Shown here in pieces: positions 50,304 to 58,493 of a stretch of DNA of 64,000 bases. How positions within the stretch are numbered: the stretch's first letter is position 1; every line of letters begins with the position of its first letter. Origin of the DNA: Bog-375 sp049587755 (GTDB lineage: Bacteria; Acidobacteriota; Terriglobia; Bryobacterales; Bryobacteraceae); the NCBI GenBank assembly GCA_049587755.1, contig JBAVEN010000077.1, forward strand, positions 1 through 64,000, given 5' to 3'. A model generated the notes under the pieces. That model was not told the origin of the DNA and searched no databases. It was given only the letters and a program-made list of their open reading frames with translations. The translations under genes and the position numbers were made by a program.

Positions 50304-51452
50304 CTATTCGGCAACGCCCAACTCGACCCATCCCGGCAGCGTGGCTGGCCGGTTGTTCAGAAAAACGATGCGGCGGGTTTTCGGGAACGGCAGGTTGCTG
50401 TCCAGGGCGCGATTGTAGATCGAGTACTGGCGGAGGATCTCGCGGTAATCGGGGTTGGAGGTGTCGAGCCAGGAACTCTTGGCGGGCAGGCCGCCGCCCC
50501 AGCCGAGTGAAAGCAGGCAGGCGCCCCGCTCGCGCGCCTCCGCCAGGCGCTGCTCCAAGGCTTGCAAGCTCTGGTCCAGCAGGCCCATGCCGGCCCACGA
50601 TGCATACTGGCGCTGCAAGGTCAGCAGGCCGGCGGCGTACACGTTGGCTGCCTCGAAAAAGCGGGCGCGGTTCAACGATTCCGGCCAGCGCACGCTGCGG
50701 CGCACATCCGGCGAAAGCAGAAAATGGTTCTCGTCCCAGCGGCCCTCGAACACGGTACCCGGCGCGGCCATTTCAGCGAACGCCGGCGTGCTCTCTTCGG
50801 GACGGGCGCCATCCACCGCGCCGCGCGGGCTCTGCTTCCATCCCAAAACCAGGCCGCCCGAGCGGGGCTGCAGGGTAGAGGTGCGCAGCAGGTAGACTTT
50901 GAACGCGTCGACGGCGACGGTGGCCGAATCTCCCACGCCCACGAACCTCATGCGACTGGAGCCGCTCGATCCGAGCGCCTGTTCTTCCACGCTTTCCGCC
51001 GGCCGGCGCGGAGGCCGTTCGTTCTTCACTTTGGCGGCGAGGTCCTGCAACATGCCGTCGCGCCAATTGGCGAACAGCATGCCGGTGCGCAAAGCTCCCT
51101 TGATAGCGGCGCCGGGCAGGTAAGGCCCGGCAGCTCCGGCGGCGAACGTTGGTATGTGCAGGCTCTCGCCGGCGGCGCGGTTCCAGTACGCCGAGTAAGC
51201 TGCATTTTCGAACGGAATGCGGCGGCCGGCGAAATTCTGCGCGAAGCCGCCCCAGGAAGCGAAATCGAGCTTGTCGGCCTTCTTGAGCTGAGCCAGGTAG
51301 CCTTCCAGGCGCGGCCCTTTGGCCAACAGGCGGAAAATGCGCCACTGGTCGAGCACGTTGACGTGGTCCTTCCAGACCATGTAATCGATGGGGCTCAGTT
51401 TACGGCCGTCCCCGACCAGGAGCGGCGTCAGACATGTGAGGCGGTATCGCAT
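50304..51452 (-). CDS. csm5: type III-A CRISPR effector subunit Csm5
   Basis: A 382-residue RAMP protein starting MRYRLTCLTPLLVGDGRKLS, then PIDYMVWKDHVNVLD, the typical Csm5 opening. The glycine-rich RAMP loops are AAGAAGPYLPGAAIKGALR and LSLGWGGGLPAKSSW. Csm5 caps the 3' end of the crRNA backbone and recruits maturation nucleases. Its ATG overlaps the csm4 stop by one base (TAATG). It is the last gene of the operon; the GT39 gene follows after 160 bp. Confidence 0.87.
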   Translation of the reverse strand: MRYRLTCLTPLLVGDGRKLSPIDYMVWKDHVNVLDQWRIFRLLAKGPRLEGYLAQLKKADKLDFASWGGFAQNFAGRRIPFENAAYSAYWNRAAGESLHIPTFAAGAAGPYLPGAAIKGALRTGMLFANWRDGMLQDLAAKVKNERPPRRPAESVEEQALGSSGSSRMRFVGVGDSATVAVDAFKVYLLRTSTLQPRSGGLVLGWKQSPRGAVDGARPEESTPAFAEMAAPGTVFEGRWDENHFLLSPDVRRSVRWPESLNRARFFEAANVYAAGLLTLQRQYASWAGMGLLDQSLQALEQRLAEARERGACLLSLGWGGGLPAKSSWLDTSNPDYREILRQYSIYNRALDSNLPFPKTRRIVFLNNRPATLPGWVELGVAE

Positions 51453-52774
51453 TAACTCACCTCGGGCAGCGGGACGGAAACCGCGAAACCGGCGCGGAAG
51501 ACGGGATGCGGAAAGCCGGCGGGCGCCACGTCGGGCGCGGCGCCGCAGGGCGCGGCCGGGGCATAGATCACCGATCCTTCGCCCACCATCTGCAACGTCT
51601 TCTTCAACTCGCCCGATCCCGCCGGGCTGTCGATGCGCCCGCCGCGCTCGATCAACCAGTAATTGCCGCGCGACCAATCCACCGCATCCTGCTCGGCGGG
51701 CGCGAATAGCGAGAGCAGCCAATAGGCTTTGGGGCCGGCCTCGAAGATAGCTTCTTCTTCGGGCATGGGCTCGGGTACGGGTTCTTCCTCGACGGGCTCA
51801 GCGGCAACCTCGGCTGGCTCCTCCAGTTCGAGCACGCCGATGGCGGATTCGGTGCCGTTCACGGCGCAGGCGCCTGCGGCGGCCGTATCGACAACGGCAC
51901 TGGCGCCGGAGTCTTTGGGCTGCGACGGACCGTCCTCTCCTGGCGGCGCGGTAAGCGGTTCCAGGCCGAATGGGGTAGGCGCGGCTGCCGAGCCAAGATC
52001 TTCGTTTGCGCCGGGAGGCTCGGTTGGCGGCGGAGGGGTTTCCACCGGCGCGCGGGGCGGTCCCACGGACGGCAGGATCATTTCCGGCAAGGTGCCTTCG
52101 GTAAACTCCGGAGTTTCGGACCGGCCCCAGCCGCGAGAGCGCTCGCCTCCAAAGCCGCTATCGGCGAGCAGGCGGAAGGCGGTCTTCACCGGATCGCCCC
52201 AGCGCTCCCACGCCGGCTCATGACGAAACGCCGCCACCAGCCAGAGCCCGGCGCCGGCGCGAAATTCCAGGCACGCCACGGAATGGCGGTCACTGGCGCC
52301 GCTGCAGCGGTCCACCGCGGCGCTCCAGCGTACGGCGGAGCGGAAGGGGCCTGAACGGCCGGATGGCACCAGGCACTCGCTGGGGCCATCGACGCTCCAG
52401 GCGTCTTCATCGGGACGTTCGCCAGCCACCAGCGATTGAACCACGGTGAGCGGCACAAAGCGGGCGCTTTTCCAGCGCACGCGCGCGCCCATCAGCGCCG
52501 GCGAGCGCGGCGGCCAGATGGTCCGCGGCGGCACCACGAAGCCGAGGTCATCCAGAAAGGGGAAACAAGAACTGAAGGAAACGGCCGGCTCGTTGGACCG
52601 GGCGGTCGCCTCGAGCCACGCCTCGAACATGCCCAGGCGCGCCATCGCGGCCGTCACCGCCGCGTAGACCGAATCGCTGTGGTAGATGGAGTCGACCCGG
52701 TTACGGGCGCCCGAATCAGGCCCGATGCGCCACGGCCCGGCCGGCCGCAGCCTGACGACCAACCCGGGCGTCAT
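51452..52774 (-). CDS. csm4: type III-A CRISPR effector subunit Csm4 with long P/E-rich insertion
   Basis: A 440-residue protein, about 100-140 residues longer than usual Csm4. Residues 1-235 carry the RAMP fold (VDSIYHSDSVYAAVTAAMAR), ending in the G-loop DSGFGGERSRGWGR. A low-complexity Pro/Glu/Ala-rich linker occupies about 236-345. The RAMP second half then resumes (KAYWLLSLFAPAEQD) and ends HPVFRAGFAVSVPLPEV. Csm4 binds the 5' crRNA tag and contacts Cas10. Its start overlaps the csm3 stop (ATGA). The insertion is predicted to be disordered. Confidence 0.85.
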   Translation of the reverse strand: MTPGLVVRLRPAGPWRIGPDSGARNRVDSIYHSDSVYAAVTAAMARLGMFEAWLEATARSNEPAVSFSSCFPFLDDLGFVVPPRTIWPPRSPALMGARVRWKSARFVPLTVVQSLVAGERPDEDAWSVDGPSECLVPSGRSGPFRSAVRWSAAVDRCSGASDRHSVACLEFRAGAGLWLVAAFRHEPAWERWGDPVKTAFRLLADSGFGGERSRGWGRSETPEFTEGTLPEMILPSVGPPRAPVETPPPPTEPPGANEDLGSAAAPTPFGLEPLTAPPGEDGPSQPKDSGASAVVDTAAAGACAVNGTESAIGVLELEEPAEVAAEPVEEEPVPEPMPEEEAIFEAGPKAYWLLSLFAPAEQDAVDWSRGNYWLIERGGRIDSPAGSGELKKTLQMVGEGSVIYAPAAPCGAAPDVAPAGFPHPVFRAGFAVSVPLPEVS

Positions 52775-53610
52775 GACTCCTCGCGCAGGAAGGAGAAGGC
52801 CGACTCGGCAACCGCCGCCTGGATGACTCCCAGGTCGGCGCCCGCCGCGATTTCTTTTTCCACCGCGCCCTTGGCGTAATAGCCGCGGCCGCGCCAAACC
52901 AGGCGAAGTTTGTGGAAGGAAACGCGTCCGCTGCCGCGCGAACCGCCGCCGCCGAGCGCATCGTCTTCGAGCAACCGCAGGCCTTCCAGCACGCGCAGAA
53001 ACAGCGGAGCGTCTTCTTCGCAGAGCACGTCCATCACCAGCCGCGCCTGGAAGCGTGCACCGGCGGGCACCCGCTCAATGGTGCGCGGGTTGGCCTGGGA
53101 GGTGATGCGGTCGATCGCGTTCTCGTTCTTGACTTCGGTCAGCTCATCGTCCAGATTTTCGCGCATCTGCGGCGTGATGCTTTCCACGTCGAGCGGAGCA
53201 TCGAACACCGCCAGCCGCGCGGGGGTGGCCTGGGTGGTCTCGAGCGTTTCGCCTTGCACCCGCTCCATGCGGCCCGGGCTGCGCCCGAACAGGAGGCAAA
53301 TATCGTCGTCGGCGCGGTCGCTCTGGTGGATGCGCACTTCCTGGCCCTTGCGGCGCGAAAGGTACACCAACTCGGCGGAAACGGCCAAGCCGGAACTCTG
53401 CTCCAGCAGCGAGCGGATCTTGCCGCGCAGCGAGCTGCCCGGCACGTACGGCCTGCCGAACGCGTCTTTCGCCACTGGATTATCGGACCCCCCGATTTCG
53501 AGCGAACCCTTGCCCGCACCAACGTGCAGTCCGGTTTCGCAAGTCATTTCCGCATCCAGGATCAGCTTGCCGATGAGTTTCAACTCGGTTTGGGAAGTGT
53601 GTGCGCTCAT
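52771..53610 (-). CDS. csm3: type III-A CRISPR effector subunit Csm3 (backbone RNase)
   Basis: A 279-residue RAMP protein with ETGLHVGAGKGSLEIGGSDN, then PVAKDAFGRPYVPGSSLRGK. The aspartate in GGSDNPVAKD (about residue 43) aligns with the catalytic Asp33 of Streptococcus Csm3, so target RNA cleavage at 6-nt steps should be intact. The G-loop GGGGSRGSGRVSF is also present. It starts 3 bp after csm2 and overlaps csm4 by 4 bp. Confidence 0.92.
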   Translation of the reverse strand: MSAHTSQTELKLIGKLILDAEMTCETGLHVGAGKGSLEIGGSDNPVAKDAFGRPYVPGSSLRGKIRSLLEQSSGLAVSAELVYLSRRKGQEVRIHQSDRADDDICLLFGRSPGRMERVQGETLETTQATPARLAVFDAPLDVESITPQMRENLDDELTEVKNENAIDRITSQANPRTIERVPAGARFQARLVMDVLCEEDAPLFLRVLEGLRLLEDDALGGGGSRGSGRVSFHKLRLVWRGRGYYAKGAVEKEIAAGADLGVIQAAVAESAFSFLREES

Positions 53611-53613
53611 GCT

Positions 53614-54105
53614 TTACTCGTTGTAGGCCACGATGGCCTCGAAAAGGTCCTTGAACCGCTCGTATCCCTTAGTGTCGTTTTTCCGGGTCACCTGGAGCAG
53701 GAGTTTCTCCAACTGGTCCAGGCTGCGCAAGCCGTGGCGCGCGATGGTGTAGGCCAGGCGGGCGCGCAGCATGACGAATTCGTGCTGGCGCCCGCTTTCC
53801 GGCGCGCGCACGGCGCGGCGCACCGCGCCATAGAGGCGGCGCAACTGGCTCTTGGTGCCGGAATCCATGTCGCGCATGCGGCTGACGACGGCGTGCGCCT
53901 GGTTATCCAGATACAAGCTGTCGTGGATGAGCTTCTCGAGCTCGATTTCGGGCGGGGCTTCGAAGCGCCCGCGGTCGGGCCCGCGGCGATCGCCGCGATC
54001 TTGGCGATCTCCGCGATCGGGACGCGGCCCGCGATCGCCCTGCGGCGGGCGCCCTTCCCGCGGCGGGCGTGGCTCCCGGTTCCGCTGTTCATTCTCTTGT
54101 GTCAT
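53614..54105 (-). CDS. csm2: type III-A CRISPR small subunit Csm2 with R/G/D-rich N-terminal extension
   Basis: This 163-residue protein has a helical Csm2 core in its C-terminal ~115 residues (LYLDNQAHAVVSRMRDMDSG, QHEFVMLRARLAYTIARHGL), which lines the target RNA groove. The first ~48 residues are an Arg/Pro/Gly/Asp-rich low-complexity tail (QGDRGPRPDRGDRQDRGDRR), not typical of short Csm2 proteins. Such tails often bind RNA. It starts 3 bp after the cas10 stop. Confidence 0.82.
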   Translation of the reverse strand: MTQENEQRNREPRPPREGRPPQGDRGPRPDRGDRQDRGDRRGPDRGRFEAPPEIELEKLIHDSLYLDNQAHAVVSRMRDMDSGTKSQLRRLYGAVRRAVRAPESGRQHEFVMLRARLAYTIARHGLRSLDQLEKLLLQVTRKNDTKGYERFKDLFEAIVAYNE

Positions 54106-54108
54106 GTG

Positions 54109-55575
54109 CTAAACCTCGGTCACCAATCTGGCCCACTCGAGGGCCACCAGCCCGGCGGGCCGCAGCTTCACTTCGGCGGATTTCCGGCCCGTCATTTCAT
54201 TAATCAAGTGGGTGCGCAGCTTTTGAAATTCGCGGTCGCGCGTGCCGCTCAAGATGCGGTTGAAGCGCCGCTGGAAACGCCAGGTGCGCTGCGCTTCCGC
54301 CTGGCCCGCCGGCCCATCGGCATAAGCTTCGTGCCGGTAGAAACTGCGCAACTGGTACAGGAACTGCCGCGACATGCGGAAGTCGTGAACCAGCCGCGTC
54401 ACCGTATCCTTGAGCTCAGCCGCGTCCGCCAGGTGGCGCCATTCGAGGATGCGCCCCAGCAGATAGATACAATCCTTGTCTGCCGATTTCGCCAGGTCCA
54501 GATTGCGCCCCGCGTCCTCATACACCGCTGCCAGCGGATAGTGAGACTCCGGCGCCAGGGCTATCGCCATGGAGATGGTCTTGCCTTCCGGCCCCGGGTA
54601 CTCCTTCAAATTCTCCTCGGTGAAACGGTGGAACAGCCGCTGCACTTCGCGCGCCAGCGCGATCAGCGCGTCCCACGCCCCATAGACGGCGAAATCGTCG
54701 CCGCCGCAATAGAGGATGCTGACCTTGCGCCAGAATTCCGGCATGGAGCACAGCACTTCCAGCTCGCCGGCGAAGAATTGCTTGTAGAGCACCGAAAGCG
54801 GCACGTGCTCTTCAATCGAATTCACCCGCCGCAGCCGCAAACCGAAGTTATCGACGTCGCCGCGGAGCACGCCCCAGATGGCGCGCCCCTGCGAACGCCG
54901 CGCCAGCGCCTGCACGGGCGCAGCCTGCTTGGCGTCATCGCTGGGCGCTGCGTGGCGCGCGAGGAGGATGGCGTCGGGCGAAAGATTGGCGGTCAGGCTC
55001 CAGGTGTGTTTCGCGCCCTCCACCAACACTTTTCCCGGCGACTCGGGAGACCAGCCTGCCTGTTTCGCTTCCCGCACCCTGGTTCCCAGTTCCTTGGCGA
55101 AGTAGACATCGGCCGCGGCATTCGGGACGGGCGTGGAAGGCTGGAACGCGCCCGCGCCCAAGTCCGCCAGCGGCCGGTTGCGCTGCCGGTCCAGTTCTTC
55201 GTTCAAGCGGCGGCGGATCACGGCCCAGTCACCCAGATTGTCGGTCACGCCCCAAATCAGCTTCACGTGCCCGGAGCTCAAGTCGGCCATCTGCTGCGCC
55301 GCCGCCCGCAGGAAGTTCTCCGCCGTCTCGCGCGCCGCGCCCGGCAGCACCAGCAGGAACTGGCCGCCGCCGCTCGATCCCAAAAGGATGCGCGCCAGGC
55401 CGAGCTCCGCCAGCAGCGCGCGCGGCAAGACTTCGCTCAGCAGCGTGATCCACTGCGACCGCCCGACCAGCAAATCCTCGCCCGCAGAGCGCGCGGGACG
55501 CGTCTCGGCGGCTGCCGCCGAGAGAAACGCTTCCGTACCCAGGATTTTGCCTTGGAGCAGGATTTGTTCGGCCAT
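54109..55575 (-). CDS. cas10: type III-A Cas10 (Csm1) without HD nuclease domain
   Basis: This 488-residue protein has the second palm domain with RGDVDNFG (about 238-245) and SILYCGGDDFAVYG (GGDD at about 291-294), the cyclic-oligoadenylate synthetase active site, intact. The first, degenerate palm is in residues 1-150. Usual Csm1 proteins are about 750-850 residues and begin with an HD nuclease; no HD motif or CxxC zinc finger exists here. So ssDNA cleavage is probably lost while signalling may remain. It heads the cas10-csm2-csm3-csm4-csm5 operon. The start at 55575 has only a weak leader. Confidence 0.9.
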   Translation of the reverse strand: MAEQILLQGKILGTEAFLSAAAAETRPARSAGEDLLVGRSQWITLLSEVLPRALLAELGLARILLGSSGGGQFLLVLPGAARETAENFLRAAAQQMADLSSGHVKLIWGVTDNLGDWAVIRRRLNEELDRQRNRPLADLGAGAFQPSTPVPNAAADVYFAKELGTRVREAKQAGWSPESPGKVLVEGAKHTWSLTANLSPDAILLARHAAPSDDAKQAAPVQALARRSQGRAIWGVLRGDVDNFGLRLRRVNSIEEHVPLSVLYKQFFAGELEVLCSMPEFWRKVSILYCGGDDFAVYGAWDALIALAREVQRLFHRFTEENLKEYPGPEGKTISMAIALAPESHYPLAAVYEDAGRNLDLAKSADKDCIYLLGRILEWRHLADAAELKDTVTRLVHDFRMSRQFLYQLRSFYRHEAYADGPAGQAEAQRTWRFQRRFNRILSGTRDREFQKLRTHLINEMTGRKSAEVKLRPAGLVALEWARLVTEV

Positions 55576-55657
55576 GAAAGGTGCTCTAAGCCTTGAGAAA
55601 GACTAACTGTAGCACAGAAACCTGAGAGTGACGGCGGGCTCGTTTCACTCTGGTTTT

Positions 55658-56101
55658 ATGTCCCGTGTTCGTGTCCTGGCAGTGCTGGCGATGCTCGCCG
55701 CTGCCGTCGGCGCACAGACTGTGCGCTCCTCCGCCAAGGCAACCGTCGTCCGTCCCAGAGCCGCGGCCCCGGCCGCACAGCCGCGTCTTTCCGACGCACA
55801 ACTGGAAGCCAACATTCGCGCCAGGTTCGCCAAGTCGCAGAAGATATCCCAAGACCGTTTTCAGGTGCACGTGCAAGGCGGCGTGGCCACCATCGAAGGC
55901 AAAACCGGCGTGATACAGCACAAGGGCAGCGCCACCCGCATGGCCAAAGCCGCCGGCGCGCTGGCCGTCAACAACCGCATCCAGCTCAGTGATGCGGCGA
56001 AACAAAAGGCGGCGGCGAATCTGGCAACCGGCCGGCGCCGCGCGCAGATAAAGCGCGGCGACTCACGCGACTCACGCAGCGACCCGCGCCAGCCTCACTG
56101 A
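55658..56101 (+). CDS. exported BON-domain protein
   Basis: A 147-residue protein with a signal peptide (MSRVRVLAVLAMLAAAVGAQ), a short linker and a BON-like domain (DAQLEANIRARFAKSQKISQ, then VHVQGGVATIEGKTGVIQHK). The tail is basic and polar. BON domains bind membranes or ligands in the envelope. The ATG at 55658 starts the signal peptide; an earlier frame start at 55628 is unlikely. It is divergent from cas10 by only 82 bp and is not a known CRISPR partner. Confidence 0.72.
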   Translation: MSRVRVLAVLAMLAAAVGAQTVRSSAKATVVRPRAAAPAAQPRLSDAQLEANIRARFAKSQKISQDRFQVHVQGGVATIEGKTGVIQHKGSATRMAKAAGALAVNNRIQLSDAAKQKAAANLATGRRRAQIKRGDSRDSRSDPRQPH

Positions 56102-56213
56102 CTGACCGCCCAAAGCAAGAAGCATTCCGGGAAAAAGCCGCACCCGCACACGGCACGGAAATCATGAGAACGGGCGCTGGGATTCGCGGCGCCACCGGCG
56201 CAGCACCGTTGCG

Positions 56214-58361
56214 CTACGGAGACATGCCCGCGGGGCAGGCCCAATCGCGCGTCGCCGAGATCCTGAGCCGCTCCGCCTCGGCTCGCCGGCCGGTCTTGAA
56301 ATAGAAGTCCACCACGTTCCGCGCAGCCCTGCACAAGGTGTTCTCCACAAGCGGGCACTTGACGTTCAAGGCCAAGCGATTTCCGGCCGCCTCGACCGAG
56401 CAGCCATTCGGGTCGATCTTTCGATAGATTTGGACCAACTGCGAGACAAAGGAGCGTTGGCCCGGAGCCAGAATGAGTCCTTCGTGCAGCGCGACGGCGG
56501 CTTGCCGGTCGTCTCCCAGCGCGCGATACGCATTGGCCAGCTCTTCGGAAAAAGCCGGCTGCGGGCTGAGCAACCGGCCGTATTCCAGGGCGTCCAGCGC
56601 TTGCCGGGGTTGCGAGAGGCGCAAATAGACCCGCCCCAAGTCCAGGTACAAATTCGGCGACGGGCTGTCGTACGGCAGGGCCTTGCCGCGCAAGCGGTTG
56701 CGGCGGCGCAATTCCGCACTCAACGCAAGATCGATTCTTCTGGCACGCAGAAGAACGCTCAGCGCCTTTTGATACCAGAAGCCGCCCGCGCCGCTCGCCG
56801 CCATGTCACCCCGCGTGCGGTACCAGTAGCCGGCGGTCGCCCAGGGCAGCGGGACGCTGCGGTCGTCGGGCAAGGGGTCGATGATTGCGAGGCTTTGGTT
56901 CAGCTCCCGGTCGACCGCCTCCGGGCTCGATGTCCCGTCGTTCATCGCCGAAGCTGCCACTCCGAGGTGTGTCATGTAGCTTCCCGGCGCGGCTTTGACA
57001 GCGCTGGCCCACAGGCTCGGCTCATCCCGCCAGTCGAAGTTGCGCGCATAGGTTCGGATGGCGAACAACGCGCACGCCACGCCGACGATGGCCCAAGACG
57101 CCCGCCGCCCAAGACGGGTTGCCGTGTAACGGTCGCCCGCGCGGAACACTGCCAGCACCAGGAGAGCGGCCAGGGCGATGGAGGGCATGTACAAAAAACG
57201 CTCCGCCATGATGGTTCCGATGAGGATAACCAGATTTGAGGTAGGAGCAAGGGCGGCGAAAAAGAAGGCAATCAAGAAAAACAGGGTGGGCTTGGAGCGG
57301 TACCAGACAATCGCGCCCGCTGCCGCAGCGGCGCATCCGGCCACTGCGGCTAGCGCCCACCACCCCTCGGCGTTATCGAACTTCCAGTCGAACAGGGGGA
57401 CCTGGTTGTAGGAGTAATCGCATGACAACCGGCCCGGCCACAGCCAGAGTCCCACGAATTTGCCGATGACCTTTATGGCGGTCAGCCGCGCGGTCGAGAA
57501 GTCAGTGCCGACCAGTGGGTTCTGAACAAACGCGAAGCTCCCCGCTTCGGTTTGGTACGACGCGGCAATCATCCTCGCACGCAGGTAGAAATACGCCAGA
57601 AACGGCACTGCCACCGCGAAGTAGCCGGCCAAACGGGCCCGCCAGGGCGCGGCGTGCCGGTGCGCCACATCGTAAATCAGCATCGCCGCCGGCAAGACCA
57701 CGGCAGTCTCTTTGGAGAAAAGCCCGATAGCGGCACTCATCGCCAGGGCTACAAGCCAGGCGCCTCTGCGCCCACCCGACGCTAAGGTTGCCTTTACATG
57801 GCACAGCAGCCCCGCGAGCGTGCCGAAAGTCGCCAGGAGATCCGCGCGGCCCACGACGTTGGTGACGGATTCGGTCAGAACCGGGTGCAGTCCCCAGACC
57901 GCAGCCAGCGCGATTGCCAGCCGGAACTCCCCGAGCAACAGCAATCCCAGCAGGTACACCAGCAGCATGTTGGCGGCGTGGAGCGCAAGATTGACCGAAT
58001 GGTAACTGGCTGGATTCGAGCCGCTGCCGAGGACGGCGTAATTGAATAGATAGGAGATTTTGGTCAGCGGCCGGTAGAGCCCGTTGGTCTTGTTGGCGTA
58101 CCAGTAGCCTTGCGTCACGAGAGCCTTCAGGTTCCCGGACGTGGCTGACCAGACTCGGCTGTCCTGGACGATCGCCGAATTGCTATCGAATATGAGGCCG
58201 TTTTCGAATGAGTTCGAATATGCGATCAGGGCGACCAGCCACAGCAGCAACATCGGCAACACATGGAGCCGCCACTTCGATCCAGCCTTTTTGGCCCATT
58301 GGGGCCGGGCGGCTGTCATCCGCTTCGTGCGAGTGGGCCGTTTTGCGCGAGCCTTACTCAT
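56214..58361 (-). CDS. TMTC-like membrane protein with C-terminal TPRs
   Basis: This ~715-residue protein has a basic N-terminus (MSKARAKRPTRTKR) and about 11 membrane helices. An N-terminal loop reads NGLIFDSNSAIVQDSRVW, where related TMTC/PMT-type proteins have paired acidic residues. A soluble TPR-like C-terminus follows (LYLDLGRVYLRLSQPRQALD, ELANAYRALGDDRQAAVALH). TMTC-type proteins are O-mannosyltransferases or relatives; whether this one is active is uncertain because only one acidic residue is kept. A start at 58442 would add 27 residues. Confidence 0.7.
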   Translation of the reverse strand: MSKARAKRPTRTKRMTAARPQWAKKAGSKWRLHVLPMLLLWLVALIAYSNSFENGLIFDSNSAIVQDSRVWSATSGNLKALVTQGYWYANKTNGLYRPLTKISYLFNYAVLGSGSNPASYHSVNLALHAANMLLVYLLGLLLLGEFRLAIALAAVWGLHPVLTESVTNVVGRADLLATFGTLAGLLCHVKATLASGGRRGAWLVALAMSAAIGLFSKETAVVLPAAMLIYDVAHRHAAPWRARLAGYFAVAVPFLAYFYLRARMIAASYQTEAGSFAFVQNPLVGTDFSTARLTAIKVIGKFVGLWLWPGRLSCDYSYNQVPLFDWKFDNAEGWWALAAVAGCAAAAAGAIVWYRSKPTLFFLIAFFFAALAPTSNLVILIGTIMAERFLYMPSIALAALLVLAVFRAGDRYTATRLGRRASWAIVGVACALFAIRTYARNFDWRDEPSLWASAVKAAPGSYMTHLGVAASAMNDGTSSPEAVDRELNQSLAIIDPLPDDRSVPLPWATAGYWYRTRGDMAASGAGGFWYQKALSVLLRARRIDLALSAELRRRNRLRGKALPYDSPSPNLYLDLGRVYLRLSQPRQALDALEYGRLLSPQPAFSEELANAYRALGDDRQAAVALHEGLILAPGQRSFVSQLVQIYRKIDPNGCSVEAAGNRLALNVKCPLVENTLCRAARNVVDFYFKTGRRAEAERLRISATRDWACPAGMSP

Positions 58362-58493
58362 TGGGGCATCCAGACCTTCAAGGATAGCTCCGAGGCGGGC
58401 GTGAGACCTTAGATGCGGACCGAGGCTGCGCCAGCCGCTCATTGCCGCTCGAGCACGCGCTGGCGAACGCTCCTCGATTACTCAGCGAGGGCC

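Noticed and set aside
52912..55596. Long plus-strand frame (894 codons) opposite cas10-csm3
   Set aside because: It spans three real minus-strand genes including their junctions, so it can only be a shadow.
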